A stretch of DNA of 46,170 nucleotides from an uncultured Candidatus Saccharibacteria bacterium (GCA_947367565.1 CANBEI010000004.1:1-46170), one strand, 5' to 3'; positions 1 through 9,854 are shown, counted from the stretch's first letter. Numbers and translations are program-made. The notes: generated by a model not told the origin, from the letters alone.

Positions 1-206
1 GAGCCAGCACTAATAATACCGATACCCAAGCTATAGGCGCTGGTAGCCGAAGCGGCAGTACACGCCCAGAAATAGCCGTTGTTGCCAATATTATTTATAG
101 ATTGATCATTGATATTAATGTTACCGCTACGGACAAAAGCCAATGGTAACTGTACTATGGTGGTGGCGCCGGAGGTACCACTGCGCGAGAAAAGACCTCG
201 AAACAT
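1..206 (-). pseudogene. Partial C-type-lectin/FISUMP-like domain cassette (runs off the window edge; 5' end fused into the MFS terminator)
   Basis: Minus-strand frame reads ...GLFSRSGTSGATTIVQLPLAFVRSGNININDQSINNIGNNGYFWACTAASATSAYSLGIGIISAG. It shares LAFVRSGN(I/V)NIND with 45561-45600. The only in-frame ATG (204-206) lies in the terminator loop; no SD or -10 box seen. Confidence 0.5.
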
Positions 207-220
207 CCGAGGTCTTTAGA
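190..220 (-). terminator. Intrinsic terminator of the MFS gene
   Basis: Inverted repeat aagacctcg-aaacat-cgaggtctt with T-run on the minus strand. Confidence 0.7.
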
Positions 221-221
221 A

Positions 222-1397
222 TTACTCTCTTTGGAGGTGGCGCAGAATAATCAGGCCGAGCGGGAGAAAAATTACCACCGTCATAAAGGCGGCATAACGT
301 ACCGCAAAATCTGCCGCCCAGCCAATCGCTAACGACGCTGGGACATAGAGAATCTGCCCCATGACTTTAGCGAGCGAAACTACCGTCGTTTGTTCATCGG
401 GTGGTGTTTCCTCTTGAACGAGCGGCATTAATGTTGCTCCAGTCCATCCGCAAACGACCCCCATAAGCAAGTAGATGCCTATGGTCCAGAGATTGAGTTT
501 AAACGATAAAACCAACATACTGGCCGTCATTAGCAAAAGTGGAATAGCGAAAACCCGGTCGCCTCTAAGTCGCGTAGCATAACGCAGGGCAAGTCGCGAT
601 CCGACGATACGAGCAACGCTGTCGATTGCCCAGGCCACCGAAATTATTGTGAGAGGCACGCCAGCAAGCAGCAACATTGGAGTCAAGACCCAAATAGTGC
701 CATGTGTCATTTCTCGGCCAACGGCATAAGCAAATAGGCGCCAACGCAGGCGCGGTTTACTAAGTGCCGAGCAGATAATGCGAAGCATATCTCGAATAGG
801 ATTGTCGTGAGTTGGACAAAGTTTAGCGCTGTCATCCCTGACCAGCAGGCTAGCAATGCCGCCGATAAAGTATGGAATACTCGACGCAGCGATTGCGAGA
901 CGAAAGTTAATTGCACCAAGCGGACCGCCAAGTAGAATAAGCACAAGCGAGCAGAGATGGTGCCAAAAAGCAAGTTGGGCGCTCTGACGACGAAAATATT
1001 GTTCTTCAGAGTTAATTTGTCCGGAAAAATGCTTTAGCAGAGTAAAATCAACACCTTGACTCAGTGAAAGAAATATTCCCAGCCAGCACTCACATATGAC
1101 TGTACCCGTAAAACCGTGAATGGTAGCGTACAGTAGATGGCCGCAGGCGCAACCAAAATCTCCGATCACATTCGCCCATTTGCGACTTAGGTGGTCAGCG
1201 AGCCACCCCATCGGAAGATTGAGCAGTGAAACAATAATCGTGAAAAATGCCTGCGAGAGAGCGATTTCGGCATTGCTCAGACCAATAGAGTAGAAAAACG
1301 GTGTCATAATCGACATGGAAATTAATCCAGAAGTGATAGCTGACTCGAAGATCACGAGCCGAAGACTACGAGCGGCAATAGAAGCTTTAGATTTCAT
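222..1397 (-). CDS. MFS transporter
   Basis: 391 aa multi-TM protein with MFS-type loop 'GWLADHLSRKW'; SD-like aaagggg upstream. Confidence 0.8.
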   Translation of the reverse strand: MKSKASIAARSLRLVIFESAITSGLISMSIMTPFFYSIGLSNAEIALSQAFFTIIVSLLNLPMGWLADHLSRKWANVIGDFGCACGHLLYATIHGFTGTVICECWLGIFLSLSQGVDFTLLKHFSGQINSEEQYFRRQSAQLAFWHHLCSLVLILLGGPLGAINFRLAIAASSIPYFIGGIASLLVRDDSAKLCPTHDNPIRDMLRIICSALSKPRLRWRLFAYAVGREMTHGTIWVLTPMLLLAGVPLTIISVAWAIDSVARIVGSRLALRYATRLRGDRVFAIPLLLMTASMLVLSFKLNLWTIGIYLLMGVVCGWTGATLMPLVQEETPPDEQTTVVSLAKVMGQILYVPASLAIGWAADFAVRYAAFMTVVIFLPLGLIILRHLQRE

Positions 1398-1538
1398 AGT
1401 AATTCCCCTTTCTGTTTGAGAGTATATTAAAGTACGTAAAATACCGTCAGTTTACCTCTGACCAAGGTAGCCATCTGCGGCTAGAAAAAGCCCGAAAGTT
1501 GAGTGCCTTCGGGATTTATCCAGAATCAAATTAAAAGA

Positions 1539-1664
1539 TTAAGACATAATTCCCGCACATAGTTTTGAGAAATTGGCGACTGCCAAACCAAGGCCATAGC
1601 CATTGGTATGACCTGTCGACCAAATGGTCATCAAAAACTGGTGTGCGAAATTATTCCTACACAT
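1539..1664 (-). CDS. Putative 41-aa leaderless ORF, lectin-domain-like tail (MCRNNFAHQFLMTIWSTGHTNGYGLGLAVANFSKLCAGIMS)
   Basis: TTGACA (1694-1699) -17 nt- TACAAT (1671-1676) -6 nt- ATG (1662-1664); terminator-like hairpin cccgaaggcactcaactttcggg downstream. Confidence 0.4.
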   Translation of the reverse strand: MCRNNFAHQFLMTIWSTGHTNGYGLGLAVANFSKLCAGIMS

Positions 1665-1670
1665 ATTTCT

Positions 1671-1699
1671 ATTGTAGCACAGGTTAGCTAAAATGTCAA
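1671..1699 (-). promoter_or_regulatory. Consensus sigma70-type promoter with extended -10
   Basis: TTGACA-N17-TACAAT with CTGTGC immediately before the -10. Confidence 0.75.
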
Positions 1700-1748
1700 G
1701 AGGAGAGGTGGGTTCTAGGTGTTTTTGTCAAAAAATACTAAAAACGAC

Positions 1749-1783
1749 ATACCCCACCAGCAGAAACTCTGCTAATGGGGTAT
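1749..1783. terminator. Hairpin, possible terminator
   Basis: ataccccaccagcagaaactctgctaatggggtat inverted repeat. Confidence 0.5.
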
Positions 1784-1864
1784 TACTGTACCTAAAAATG
1801 TCTATTTTGCCAAACGCAAGAAAATCGCTTGGGTTTGATGAGCTTTGAACTAGCTCCGCTACAA

Positions 1865-1891
1865 AGAACTGACTTCGGGTGAAGTCAGTTC
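1865..1891 (-). terminator. Terminator of the small conserved protein gene
   Basis: gaactgacttcgggtgaagtcagttc inverted repeat just after the stop codon at 1898. Confidence 0.65.
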
Positions 1892-1897
1892 GAGTAA

Positions 1898-2104
1898 TTA
1901 AGCTTTCTTTTTCAAAGTCAAGAAACCGTTGCGTGGGTTCTCGTTCACAACACGATCGGCTGGCAAGTCGCATGGAGTACCTTTGCCACCTTCGGCAGTC
2001 TTAGTGAAGAAATAAATCGTCTGTGGTTTGCCACCACGCAAAGTAACTTCAGACTTGTGCAAATAGTAGGTAACGCCTTTACTGTTGGTATGTTCGTAGG
2101 CCAT
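1898..2104 (-). CDS. Small conserved hypothetical protein (68 aa)
   Basis: Strong SD (aaggaggga) and promoter TTGACA-N17-TAAGAT upstream. Confidence 0.75.
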   Translation of the reverse strand: MAYEHTNSKGVTYYLHKSEVTLRGGKPQTIYFFTKTAEGGKGTPCDLPADRVVNENPRNGFLTLKKKA

Positions 2105-2211
2105 GAGGTCCCTCCTTAAGTTATTATATCTCTATCTTATGCCGAGTCTTCACCGGTGTCAAGCATTTTCTATCATAAACGGTTTAGTAAACTGAGGTAA
2201 CAGGGGTAAAC

Positions 2212-2919
2212 TTAGGATTTGCCAACGAAGAGGAGCGAAACCTTGAGTACGCACCAGATAAAGAGACGCACGATGACGATAGCGATGATAATCAAGCAAG
2301 CAAGGATGGCGAGGCCAGCCCAGCTGGGTGCCCAGAGAGGCGAAGCGTAGTTAATACGAAAAAGCTCGGTCGAGGGGAGATCGGCGACGAGGAGATTGCT
2401 ACTAAGTTCGTCACTTGTAGGGTATTTGTCGAGCTCAGAGGTCCAGCAATCGAGGTAGCCGGGGCTATTCCAAGCCCAACCGTTTTCGATGGCAAGCGGC
2501 TTGCAGATGGCCGAGACGGCAGCATAGATATTGCCGTTTAGGTTCTGATCGTTAGCAAGATTCGCTTCGGCGGCCTCAATCGCGGCATTGGCGGCGCGAA
2601 GGTATTGGTTTTCGAGATAGAACGGCCCAGTGCCAAAGACGATGGATTGAGTACCATTACTCTCGGCGACATTAATGACGACGTGCGAAAAAACGAAGTC
2701 CTGGAGCTTGATAAGACTCTCCTGAATCGCGGTATCATCATTCGCAGCATCAGCATCGAGCACGGCATGGCGCAGATCGGACATTTTCAGATGGTCGAGA
2801 CGAAGAAGCGTAGCGGTCACGAAGGTTAGTGGAATTAGGATTAGCAAGAGTTGCCAGCTACGAACGCCACCAAATTTGCGGAGCGCCTGACGGAGATGAT
2901 TAGATTTCTTGCCACCCAT
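2212..2919 (-). CDS. Hypothetical membrane protein, N- and C-terminal TM segments
   Basis: 235 aa ORF; N-terminal LLLILIPLTFVTA and C-terminal LAILACLIIIAIVIVRLF hydrophobic stretches. Confidence 0.6.
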   Translation of the reverse strand: MGGKKSNHLRQALRKFGGVRSWQLLLILIPLTFVTATLLRLDHLKMSDLRHAVLDADAANDDTAIQESLIKLQDFVFSHVVINVAESNGTQSIVFGTGPFYLENQYLRAANAAIEAAEANLANDQNLNGNIYAAVSAICKPLAIENGWAWNSPGYLDCWTSELDKYPTSDELSSNLLVADLPSTELFRINYASPLWAPSWAGLAILACLIIIAIVIVRLFIWCVLKVSLLFVGKS

Positions 2920-2964
2920 AATTAGTCTAATTATAACACGTTTCCGATATGCTATAATAGTCCC

Positions 2965-4284
2965 ATGAAGATTTATATTTCGGGAATTTCTGGTACGGGG
3001 ATGGGGCCGCTGGCGCTGATGGCGCAGGATGCGGGGATGACAGTATTTGGCTCAGATTTGGCGGCAGGCGCAGTGACGAATGACCTCGTGGCGCATGACA
3101 TGAAACTCTGCTTGGGAGTGCAAGATGGCAACTTTTTGAAGACTTGCGTAAAGAATGAGGGAGTGGACTGGTTTGTCTATACTTCAGCGCTGCCAGAAGA
3201 CCATCCGGAGCTGGTGATGGCGAAGAAGCTGAAACTAAAAATCTCGAAACGAGATGAGTTTTTGAATTATTTACTGAAAAAGTTAAAGCTGAAGCTGATT
3301 GCGGTCGCGGGAACACACGGGAAGACTACGACAACAGCAATGATTGTCTGGATGGCGCAGCAGCTGGGGATTCCGATGTCGTATCTGATTGGGACGACAC
3401 TGCCGTTCGCGTCGGCGGGACATTATGATCCTAAGTCAGAATATTTTGTTTATGAGGCGGATGAATATGACCGAAATTTTCTAGCGTTCAAACCGTGGCT
3501 CGCAGTAATTCCGACCGTGTCGTATGACCACCCGGATATTTATCCGACAGAGGAGAATTACCGAGAAGCATTCCAGCAATTTGAGCAGCAGAGTAAAGAA
3601 GTGATTCATGGCGATGAGATTGCGGCAGGGATCACGCTGGCTGGCGAGGCTAGGCGGTATGATGCGACGCTGGCGTTGGACGTGGTGGAGCGGATTATGC
3701 CGAAACCGAAGGAGTTATTGAAGATTCCGGCACTACAACGACGCAAGTTGCTCGCGGCGATTAATAGCTTCCCTGGCGTAGGACGAAGATTTGAGCAGGT
3801 ATCAGAGGGGTATTATTCGGATTATGCGCATCATCCAGAAGAGGTGGAAGCTACGGTCGGAATTGCGCTAGAAGAAGCGGACCGGAGAGGACTAAAGGGT
3901 GTCGTGGCGGTATATGAGCCACATCAGAATACACGACAGGCGGAGCTGATGGATTTGTATAGCAATGCGTTTGTCGGTGTGATGAAACTATACTGGACGC
4001 CAACGTACTTGACACGCGAGAACCCAAAAATCAAGGTAGTGAAGCCGGAGCAATTTATCGATAAATTGGAGAATAAGAAGGTAGCTGAAGCGGCAGAGCT
4101 GGACGATGAATTGGCGGAGAAAGTCAAAGAATGGCATAAAAAGGGATATCTCGTGCTGTTAATGTCGGCGGGGCCGGCGGATGCGTGGATCCGAAAACTG
4201 GTATATGCCGGGAACCAAGAGTCGGCGGCCACGCAGCTAGTGCATGCGCCACGCAGCGCGGACGAGGGTAGCGAACGGCTATAG
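2965..4284 (+). CDS. Mur ligase family protein (MurC/Mpl-like)
   Basis: N-terminal ISGTGMGPLA, ATP motif AGTHGKTTTT, central YEADEYDRNF and SYDHPD, C-terminal YAHHPEEV. Confidence 0.85.
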   Translation: MKIYISGISGTGMGPLALMAQDAGMTVFGSDLAAGAVTNDLVAHDMKLCLGVQDGNFLKTCVKNEGVDWFVYTSALPEDHPELVMAKKLKLKISKRDEFLNYLLKKLKLKLIAVAGTHGKTTTTAMIVWMAQQLGIPMSYLIGTTLPFASAGHYDPKSEYFVYEADEYDRNFLAFKPWLAVIPTVSYDHPDIYPTEENYREAFQQFEQQSKEVIHGDEIAAGITLAGEARRYDATLALDVVERIMPKPKELLKIPALQRRKLLAAINSFPGVGRRFEQVSEGYYSDYAHHPEEVEATVGIALEEADRRGLKGVVAVYEPHQNTRQAELMDLYSNAFVGVMKLYWTPTYLTRENPKIKVVKPEQFIDKLENKKVAEAAELDDELAEKVKEWHKKGYLVLLMSAGPADAWIRKLVYAGNQESAATQLVHAPRSADEGSERL

Positions 4285-4331
4285 GGTGTGCCGGGGGTAT
4301 ACGGGCTACAGAGTCTGTGTGAGAGCTAGAA

Positions 4332-4385
4332 ATGTAAGACATTGTATGCACATTGTACATACAATGTGCATACAATGTCTTACAT
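4332..4385. repeat. 26-bp perfect inverted repeat with 2-nt loop between convergent genes
   Basis: ATGTAAGACATTGTATGCACATTGTA-ca-TACAATGTGCATACAATGTCTTACAT. Confidence 0.9.
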
Positions 4386-4389
4386 AGCG

Positions 4390-4749
4390 TTACTCCGTAA
4401 GCTCGGTATCGGTTTTCGTTCCCTTGATACCTAATGATTCATCTGACAGGGGTTTGCTCGAGAAAGCATCCGGTAAGTTTTTCAGGCGTTCTTCGATTTT
4501 TTCGAGTTCTTCAAGATATTGATCTAGCTCTTCCTCGTCAAGTGCGCCCGAGTCGCCATAAGTAAAATTCGTCGTAACCTCAGTCTCCGCTTCGACTTCT
4601 TCCTTATCAGGCAAAAACCCTGGGCGTGAACGATCCAGATAGATATCACCGGTATTGCGATAAATCGCCAGACTAACGGACGTCGTGCCGCCAGCAATCA
4701 GAATCGACCCAAGACCGAGGATTAACAAATTGCGGCTACCACGCGTCAT
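4390..4749 (-). CDS. Hypothetical membrane-anchored acidic protein
   Basis: 119 aa ORF with one N-terminal TM; overlaps the next gene by 4 nt. Confidence 0.6.
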   Translation of the reverse strand: MTRGSRNLLILGLGSILIAGGTTSVSLAIYRNTGDIYLDRSRPGFLPDKEEVEAETEVTTNFTYGDSGALDEEELDQYLEELEKIEERLKNLPDAFSSKPLSDESLGIKGTKTDTELTE

Positions 4750-5300
4750 TTTTTAATCTCCTTGCGTAATTTTACAACGGCTTGGTATTGCTCGGCAGTG
4801 AGTTTTTTCAACTCTTCGGTAGCAAGCCGGACTTTCTCGCGACGTTCACGTACGACTTTGAGCTGATCATAAAATTTCTCAGGCTCAACCCGACAATCAA
4901 TGCCGATTAAATTCTCCATCTCACGCATATAGTTCGTGTAATCATCTCGAAAAGCAATCTGGGCATCCGAGAATTCGGACTGAATACTAGAAAGCGTGGG
5001 CCGATTATTGCGTACGAGGCGCAGATTAAGGGGAGTAATAAACCTACTTGCGATAGTTTCATAAGTCGTTCCGAGATAAGTACGCGTCTTAGAATCGGCT
5101 TTTTGCAACTGGCTGAGGGATTGCTTGATAGTCGAACAATTGCTCGAAATAGCATTTGCCTCTTCTTTCGATAACGCCGATACCGACACTGGCGAGACAA
5201 TACCTACGGTCGCTGCTGCTGCCGCGCACACTACCAGACCCGCAACCACGGTGCGCATAACCCTACGGACGATACAAACCATTGTGCTTTTTTCCGTCAT
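4746..5300 (-). CDS. Hypothetical secreted/coiled-coil protein
   Basis: 184 aa; signal-peptide-like N-terminus VVAGLVVCAAAAATVGIVSPVSVSA. Confidence 0.6.
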   Translation of the reverse strand: MTEKSTMVCIVRRVMRTVVAGLVVCAAAAATVGIVSPVSVSALSKEEANAISSNCSTIKQSLSQLQKADSKTRTYLGTTYETIASRFITPLNLRLVRNNRPTLSSIQSEFSDAQIAFRDDYTNYMREMENLIGIDCRVEPEKFYDQLKVVRERREKVRLATEELKKLTAEQYQAVVKLRKEIKK

Positions 5301-6309
5301 AAATTAAAGTTGGGATGCCTTTGACATGGATGGTGGATTCGACCATAGTTTTCACCTGTGCCATAATTTCGGTAACTTCGTCACCTAATGCGGCCCGCTG
5401 AATCTGCTCAATTTCCTTTTTGCTGGCGCCAAAATCCTGTAGCCATTCCTGTAAGAGCTGCTCAGCCTTCTCGCGACTGGCGCCCAAGAAAACCGCCTGA
5501 TAGTTAACTCCATTGTCGTCAGATTCAGTAAACAGACGGTCAACAATTTGCATCGTATAGTCTGTATCGAGTAGGTCTGAAGCATGGATATAGCGCGCAA
5601 TTAGATCGGAATTGGCGAACTTGTAACCACCATCGGGTAATTCGATTGGATAAACCATGAGTACGGTATTATTCTGCTCAAAGAAGCCAGAGTCTTTTTG
5701 ATTACGATAAGACTGCATGCAAATCGTGCAGCCGGGGTCGAAAATGTCAACCGCTAACGGCTTATTGTCCTGGTACTGCGTTGCAAAGCTATAGGGCTCA
5801 ACTAGATAGTCCTCAGCGTTCCAGCTATGAAAACGGTCGGGGATATTAGTAAAGATTTCTCCCCATTCGGAAAACCAGCGTCCAGTCCACTCAATCGGAT
5901 TTGTCGGTTCAGCTGCTTCGATACCGCAAACTTCAGCACCCAAAGCGCAGCTTTCGGGCTGAGAGACATTACAAGTGCCAAATACCCAAATCGCGAGCAA
6001 AGCCTTAATCGACTCAACTAGAGACCAAATCGTAATAAAGACAATCAAAACCGATCCAACTTCGATCGCCGTACCGAGCGGTTTGACCCATTTCGGGTGC
6101 TTCAAAACGACTTTGCTGAGCAGACTATTTTTAACATCATCTTTGAAGTTCGTCTCGCATTTTTGAAGGGTAACTTTCTTGCCGACGCAGCCCCAGGATT
6201 TTTTAAAAACCGCCCAATATTTGCGACCAATGTCGCGCCGGAAAATGCTCAAAATAGCGACAAACACCCCAACAAGACATAGGATAATAAACGCAGCAAT
6301 ACAGACCAT
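5263..6309 (-). CDS. Membrane protein with thioredoxin/DsbA-like domain
   Basis: TM segments plus 'VDIFDPGCTICMQSYRNQK' (CxxC) and 'HVKGIPTLIYDGKKHNGLY'; TATAAT 6 nt before ATG. Confidence 0.65.
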   Translation of the reverse strand: MVCIAAFIILCLVGVFVAILSIFRRDIGRKYWAVFKKSWGCVGKKVTLQKCETNFKDDVKNSLLSKVVLKHPKWVKPLGTAIEVGSVLIVFITIWSLVESIKALLAIWVFGTCNVSQPESCALGAEVCGIEAAEPTNPIEWTGRWFSEWGEIFTNIPDRFHSWNAEDYLVEPYSFATQYQDNKPLAVDIFDPGCTICMQSYRNQKDSGFFEQNNTVLMVYPIELPDGGYKFANSDLIARYIHASDLLDTDYTMQIVDRLFTESDDNGVNYQAVFLGASREKAEQLLQEWLQDFGASKKEIEQIQRAALGDEVTEIMAQVKTMVESTIHVKGIPTLIYDGKKHNGLYRP

Positions 6310-6335
6310 GAGTTAATTATAGCACACTTCGAGAA

Positions 6336-8087
6336 CTATTCGTCTTCGACCACTTCGAGATGTAGCTCATCCAACTGACTACCATCAACGCCGGATGGTG
6401 ATTCCATCATTAAGTCAATCCCGGATCCATTCTTTGGGAACGCGACGACGTCACGGATACTCTTCGCGTCAAGCAGCTCCATCAGCATGCGGTCAATGCC
6501 GAAAGCGCAGCCAGCATGCGGAGGGGCGCCAAACTTAAAGGCATTGAGCATGCCGCCAAATTTCTCTGCGACATATTCCTTATCGTAACCAAGCACGCCA
6601 AAAACTTCATACATAATCTCTGGGTTATAATTGCGTACTGCGCCAGAACATGACTCAAGCCCATTCATGACCATATCGTACTGATCAGCGACAATATCTA
6701 GCTTGTTCTCGGTCTCGCGAATTGCCTTCAAGCCGCCCTTCGGCATCGAGAAGGGATTGTGTCCAAAATCAAGCTTATTGTTCTTCTCATCCCATTCATA
6801 GAACGGAAAATCAACGATCCAGCAAAGCGCAACCTTCTGACTATCTTTCAAACCAAGGGCATCAGCAAAGGCAATGCGCATAACGCCCAAAACCTTATTC
6901 ACCTTGTCACGCTCGTCAGCACCAAAGAACACTGCGTCGCCATCCTGTGCGCCGGTCTTCTCTCGAATCGCCTTCAATTCCTCATCTTTTAAAAACTTCG
7001 CAATCGGACTGCGTACACCATCATTTTCGTACAATATGTAAGCCAGACCGCCGGCGCCATTTTTGCGTGCTAGCTCTGTGAATTCGTCAATTTGTTTGCG
7101 AGTGAACTTACTACCGCCGGGTACGCGAATCGCTTTTACGCATGGCGTCTGGAAAACCTTAAACTCGCAATCTTTCAGATCATCAGACAAGTCAATCAGC
7201 TCAAGACCATACCGCAAATCTGGCTTGTCCGTGCCGTACTTCTCCATCGCTTCGCGATACGGAATGCGCGGAACATCCTCGCTAACCAATTCTTTGCCAG
7301 CGAATTCAGTGACTAGTTTCTTAATCAGCGGCTCTAAAGCCAGCCGCACAACCTCACCATCATCAACGAAAGCCATTTCGCAGTCAAGTTGATAGAAGTC
7401 GCCATAAAGCCGATCGGCACGCGGATCTTCGTCGCGGAAGCAGGGTGCAATCTGGTAGTAACGCGGTACGCCGCCGACCATCAGGAGTTGCTTGAACTGC
7501 TGCGGAGCTTGCGGCAAAGCATAGAATTTACCAGGATGAATTCGGCTCGGTACTAAGAAATCTCGGGCCCCCTCAGGGCTAGAGTTAGCCAAAATCGGAG
7601 TAGTAATTTCAATGAAACCATTTTCATCCATATACTGACGCATGAAACGATAATATTCGGCACGGCGCTTTAACATCTGTTGCATACTTGGGCGACGCAG
7701 GTCGAGATAACGATACTTCAAGCGCAATTCTTCGCCCGACATATCGCCCTCATCGTGAGTATTGACCGGAAGTGGCTCGGATTTATTAATCAGTTCCAGC
7801 TCATCAACAACAATCTCAATCTCGCCAGTCTCGATATTCGGATTTTTGAGCTCAGGAGCGCGCTCACGCACCATACCGGTTGCACGCACGACGAACTCGT
7901 CACGTAAACCCTCGGCGGTCTGAAAAGCTTCTGGCGTATCTGGCGTAATGACAAGCTGAATAATCCCCTCGTGGTCACGCAAATCAATAAAAATCAAACC
8001 ACCATGGTCACGGCGCGAATTCACCCAGCCAGCTACTTCTACGGTTTTGCCAATTTCTGTTTTTAATTTCGTCGATAAACTTCTCAT
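6336..8087 (-). CDS. aspS: Aspartate--tRNA ligase
   Basis: Class II aaRS; VAGWVNSRRDHGGLIFIDLRDHEG, PQAPQQFKQLLMVGG, GCAFGIDRMLMEL. Confidence 0.95.
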   Translation of the reverse strand: MRSLSTKLKTEIGKTVEVAGWVNSRRDHGGLIFIDLRDHEGIIQLVITPDTPEAFQTAEGLRDEFVVRATGMVRERAPELKNPNIETGEIEIVVDELELINKSEPLPVNTHDEGDMSGEELRLKYRYLDLRRPSMQQMLKRRAEYYRFMRQYMDENGFIEITTPILANSSPEGARDFLVPSRIHPGKFYALPQAPQQFKQLLMVGGVPRYYQIAPCFRDEDPRADRLYGDFYQLDCEMAFVDDGEVVRLALEPLIKKLVTEFAGKELVSEDVPRIPYREAMEKYGTDKPDLRYGLELIDLSDDLKDCEFKVFQTPCVKAIRVPGGSKFTRKQIDEFTELARKNGAGGLAYILYENDGVRSPIAKFLKDEELKAIREKTGAQDGDAVFFGADERDKVNKVLGVMRIAFADALGLKDSQKVALCWIVDFPFYEWDEKNNKLDFGHNPFSMPKGGLKAIRETENKLDIVADQYDMVMNGLESCSGAVRNYNPEIMYEVFGVLGYDKEYVAEKFGGMLNAFKFGAPPHAGCAFGIDRMLMELLDAKSIRDVVAFPKNGSGIDLMMESPSGVDGSQLDELHLEVVEDE

Positions 8088-8123
8088 AAGATATATTATA
8101 CCATACTCCGGACATAAGATAAA

Positions 8124-9854
8124 CTACGGAGTGCGGTTCTTGGTCGCTTTGTTTACAGCCCAGTACTCAACATCAGAGAAACGGTCCGTCGCATAAACAA
8201 GGCGATCGTCTTCGGAGAAGGTTCGGGCGTTTTTATTGAAATAATACGTTAGACTTGCCTGGTAAATACCAATCGCCGGAACATCATTCACCCAATAGCG
8301 TAGGAAGGTTTCGTACTTTGCCGTGCGCAAGGTTTCGTTCATAGTACTACGGGCGGCGAGAATTGAGTCATCGACGAGCGCATTGCGGTAGTTTGAAAGA
8401 TTGAGGCCGGAGGCAGTAGCTTGTGATGAATGATAATATGGAAACAAATCCGGATTAGCACCAAGCTCAATTTCATAGATCAGGATATCATAGTTGCGCT
8501 GGCGGATAACGTTCATCAAGAAATCTTGTCCGGGATTATAAATCGAAAGCTCAACGGCGAAGCCGAGCTTTTCCAGTTGTTCTTCGAGATTATTCGCAAG
8601 CTCAGGATAATACCCCGTACTAATCGTGGCGAGACGAATCGTCTGGCCCGAGATGCCTGCATCGCGCAATGCGGTCTGCGCAGCACTCAAATCGTAGCCC
8701 GGAATCTCTGGATAGGCGTCGAGATTAAGTTCGGATTTCAAAATTGGATAGTCCAATGGCTCTTCGCCGTCAAGCACAGAGCGAAGCTCATTCATATTGA
8801 TGCCCTGGCGGACCGCCTGACGCACGCCTTGATTTGAGAGAACCGAACTTGCTGTATTCAAAAAGGCGTAAATACCACTGGCGATCGTAGTTTGCTTCTC
8901 ATAAACGAGCGCCGAGGTTAAAGTTTCACTATCAAGCGGAGAGAGATCGGCAGTAGCCGTCACTTCCCCGGTCAACAAAGCATCGGCAATTCCAGTAGAA
9001 GTCGTATAGGTGCGAATCGCAAAGTTATTGAGCATTGGCATGCCCTTGTAATAATTTTGATTTGCGACGAGATAAACAATTTTATCTCCGCTGTTGTCGA
9101 CGCTCTGCGTAGCGTTAAAAGTAAAGGCACCCGACGTCACGGGATTGGTACTAAAATTATGTTCTAGGACCTTACTAGGCTGCACCTCACCGAGGATATG
9201 CTCAGGCAAAATTGGAATATTCAGAGTTGACGCGAAATCCGCGTAAGGTGACGGCAAAGTAAAGATGATTGACTCGCCGGAAAGCTCGACTGAAACCCCG
9301 GAGAAGTTGGAAGAATACGAAGTATTAATCTCAGTACTCTTCATGAGACTAACCGTAAATAAAACATCGTCAAGCGTAATCGGCTCTCCGTCCGACCAGC
9401 GCAAATCAGGCTTCAGAGTTACGGTCCAGACTTTACCAGTCTCATCTGGTACAATCGAGTCAGCAAGACCAAGCCCAACATGGCCTGAATAGTCAATCGT
9501 CGACAACGTCGAAAACATAAGCTTTGAAAGGACTTTTTCACTGCCGGTCGTAGCAAAAAGTGGATTCATAGTCGATATGCTCCCTACAGTGGCCTCGATA
9601 TATGTGCCACCATCGACGTAGGCCTGGGCGGTATAGGATTGGTTGTACCAAAAAAGCTGAGTCAGAGCAAGCGAGATTACCACAATCACGAGAAGCCCCC
9701 ACTCTAGAATCAATAGACGTACTTGGCGCGCGTTTGGCAGACGGCTAATCAGATTTTCTTGGAGGTGCTCTCGGCTACTCTCTTTCGCCTGTGTTGAAAA
9801 CCTCTCCCACTTTTTGCTAAATTTTTGCCCACGCTTTTTGAAAGTTTGTTTCAT
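8124..9854 (-). CDS. ABC transporter substrate-binding protein, family 5 (SBP_bac_5), membrane anchored
   Basis: GSISTMNPLFATTGSEKVLSKLMFSTL, LKPDLRWSDGEPITLDDVLFTV, VRQAVRQGINMNEL; N-terminal TM. Confidence 0.8.
   Translation of the reverse strand: MKQTFKKRGQKFSKKWERFSTQAKESSREHLQENLISRLPNARQVRLLILEWGLLVIVVISLALTQLFWYNQSYTAQAYVDGGTYIEATVGSISTMNPLFATTGSEKVLSKLMFSTLSTIDYSGHVGLGLADSIVPDETGKVWTVTLKPDLRWSDGEPITLDDVLFTVSLMKSTEINTSYSSNFSGVSVELSGESIIFTLPSPYADFASTLNIPILPEHILGEVQPSKVLEHNFSTNPVTSGAFTFNATQSVDNSGDKIVYLVANQNYYKGMPMLNNFAIRTYTTSTGIADALLTGEVTATADLSPLDSETLTSALVYEKQTTIASGIYAFLNTASSVLSNQGVRQAVRQGINMNELRSVLDGEEPLDYPILKSELNLDAYPEIPGYDLSAAQTALRDAGISGQTIRLATISTGYYPELANNLEEQLEKLGFAVELSIYNPGQDFLMNVIRQRNYDILIYEIELGANPDLFPYYHSSQATASGLNLSNYRNALVDDSILAARSTMNETLRTAKYETFLRYWVNDVPAIGIYQASLTYYFNKNARTFSEDDRLVYATDRFSDVEYWAVNKATKNRTP

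Noticed and set aside
8124-9854. Full oligopeptide ABC importer
   Set aside because: Only the substrate-binding protein is present; no permease or ATPase genes adjacent.
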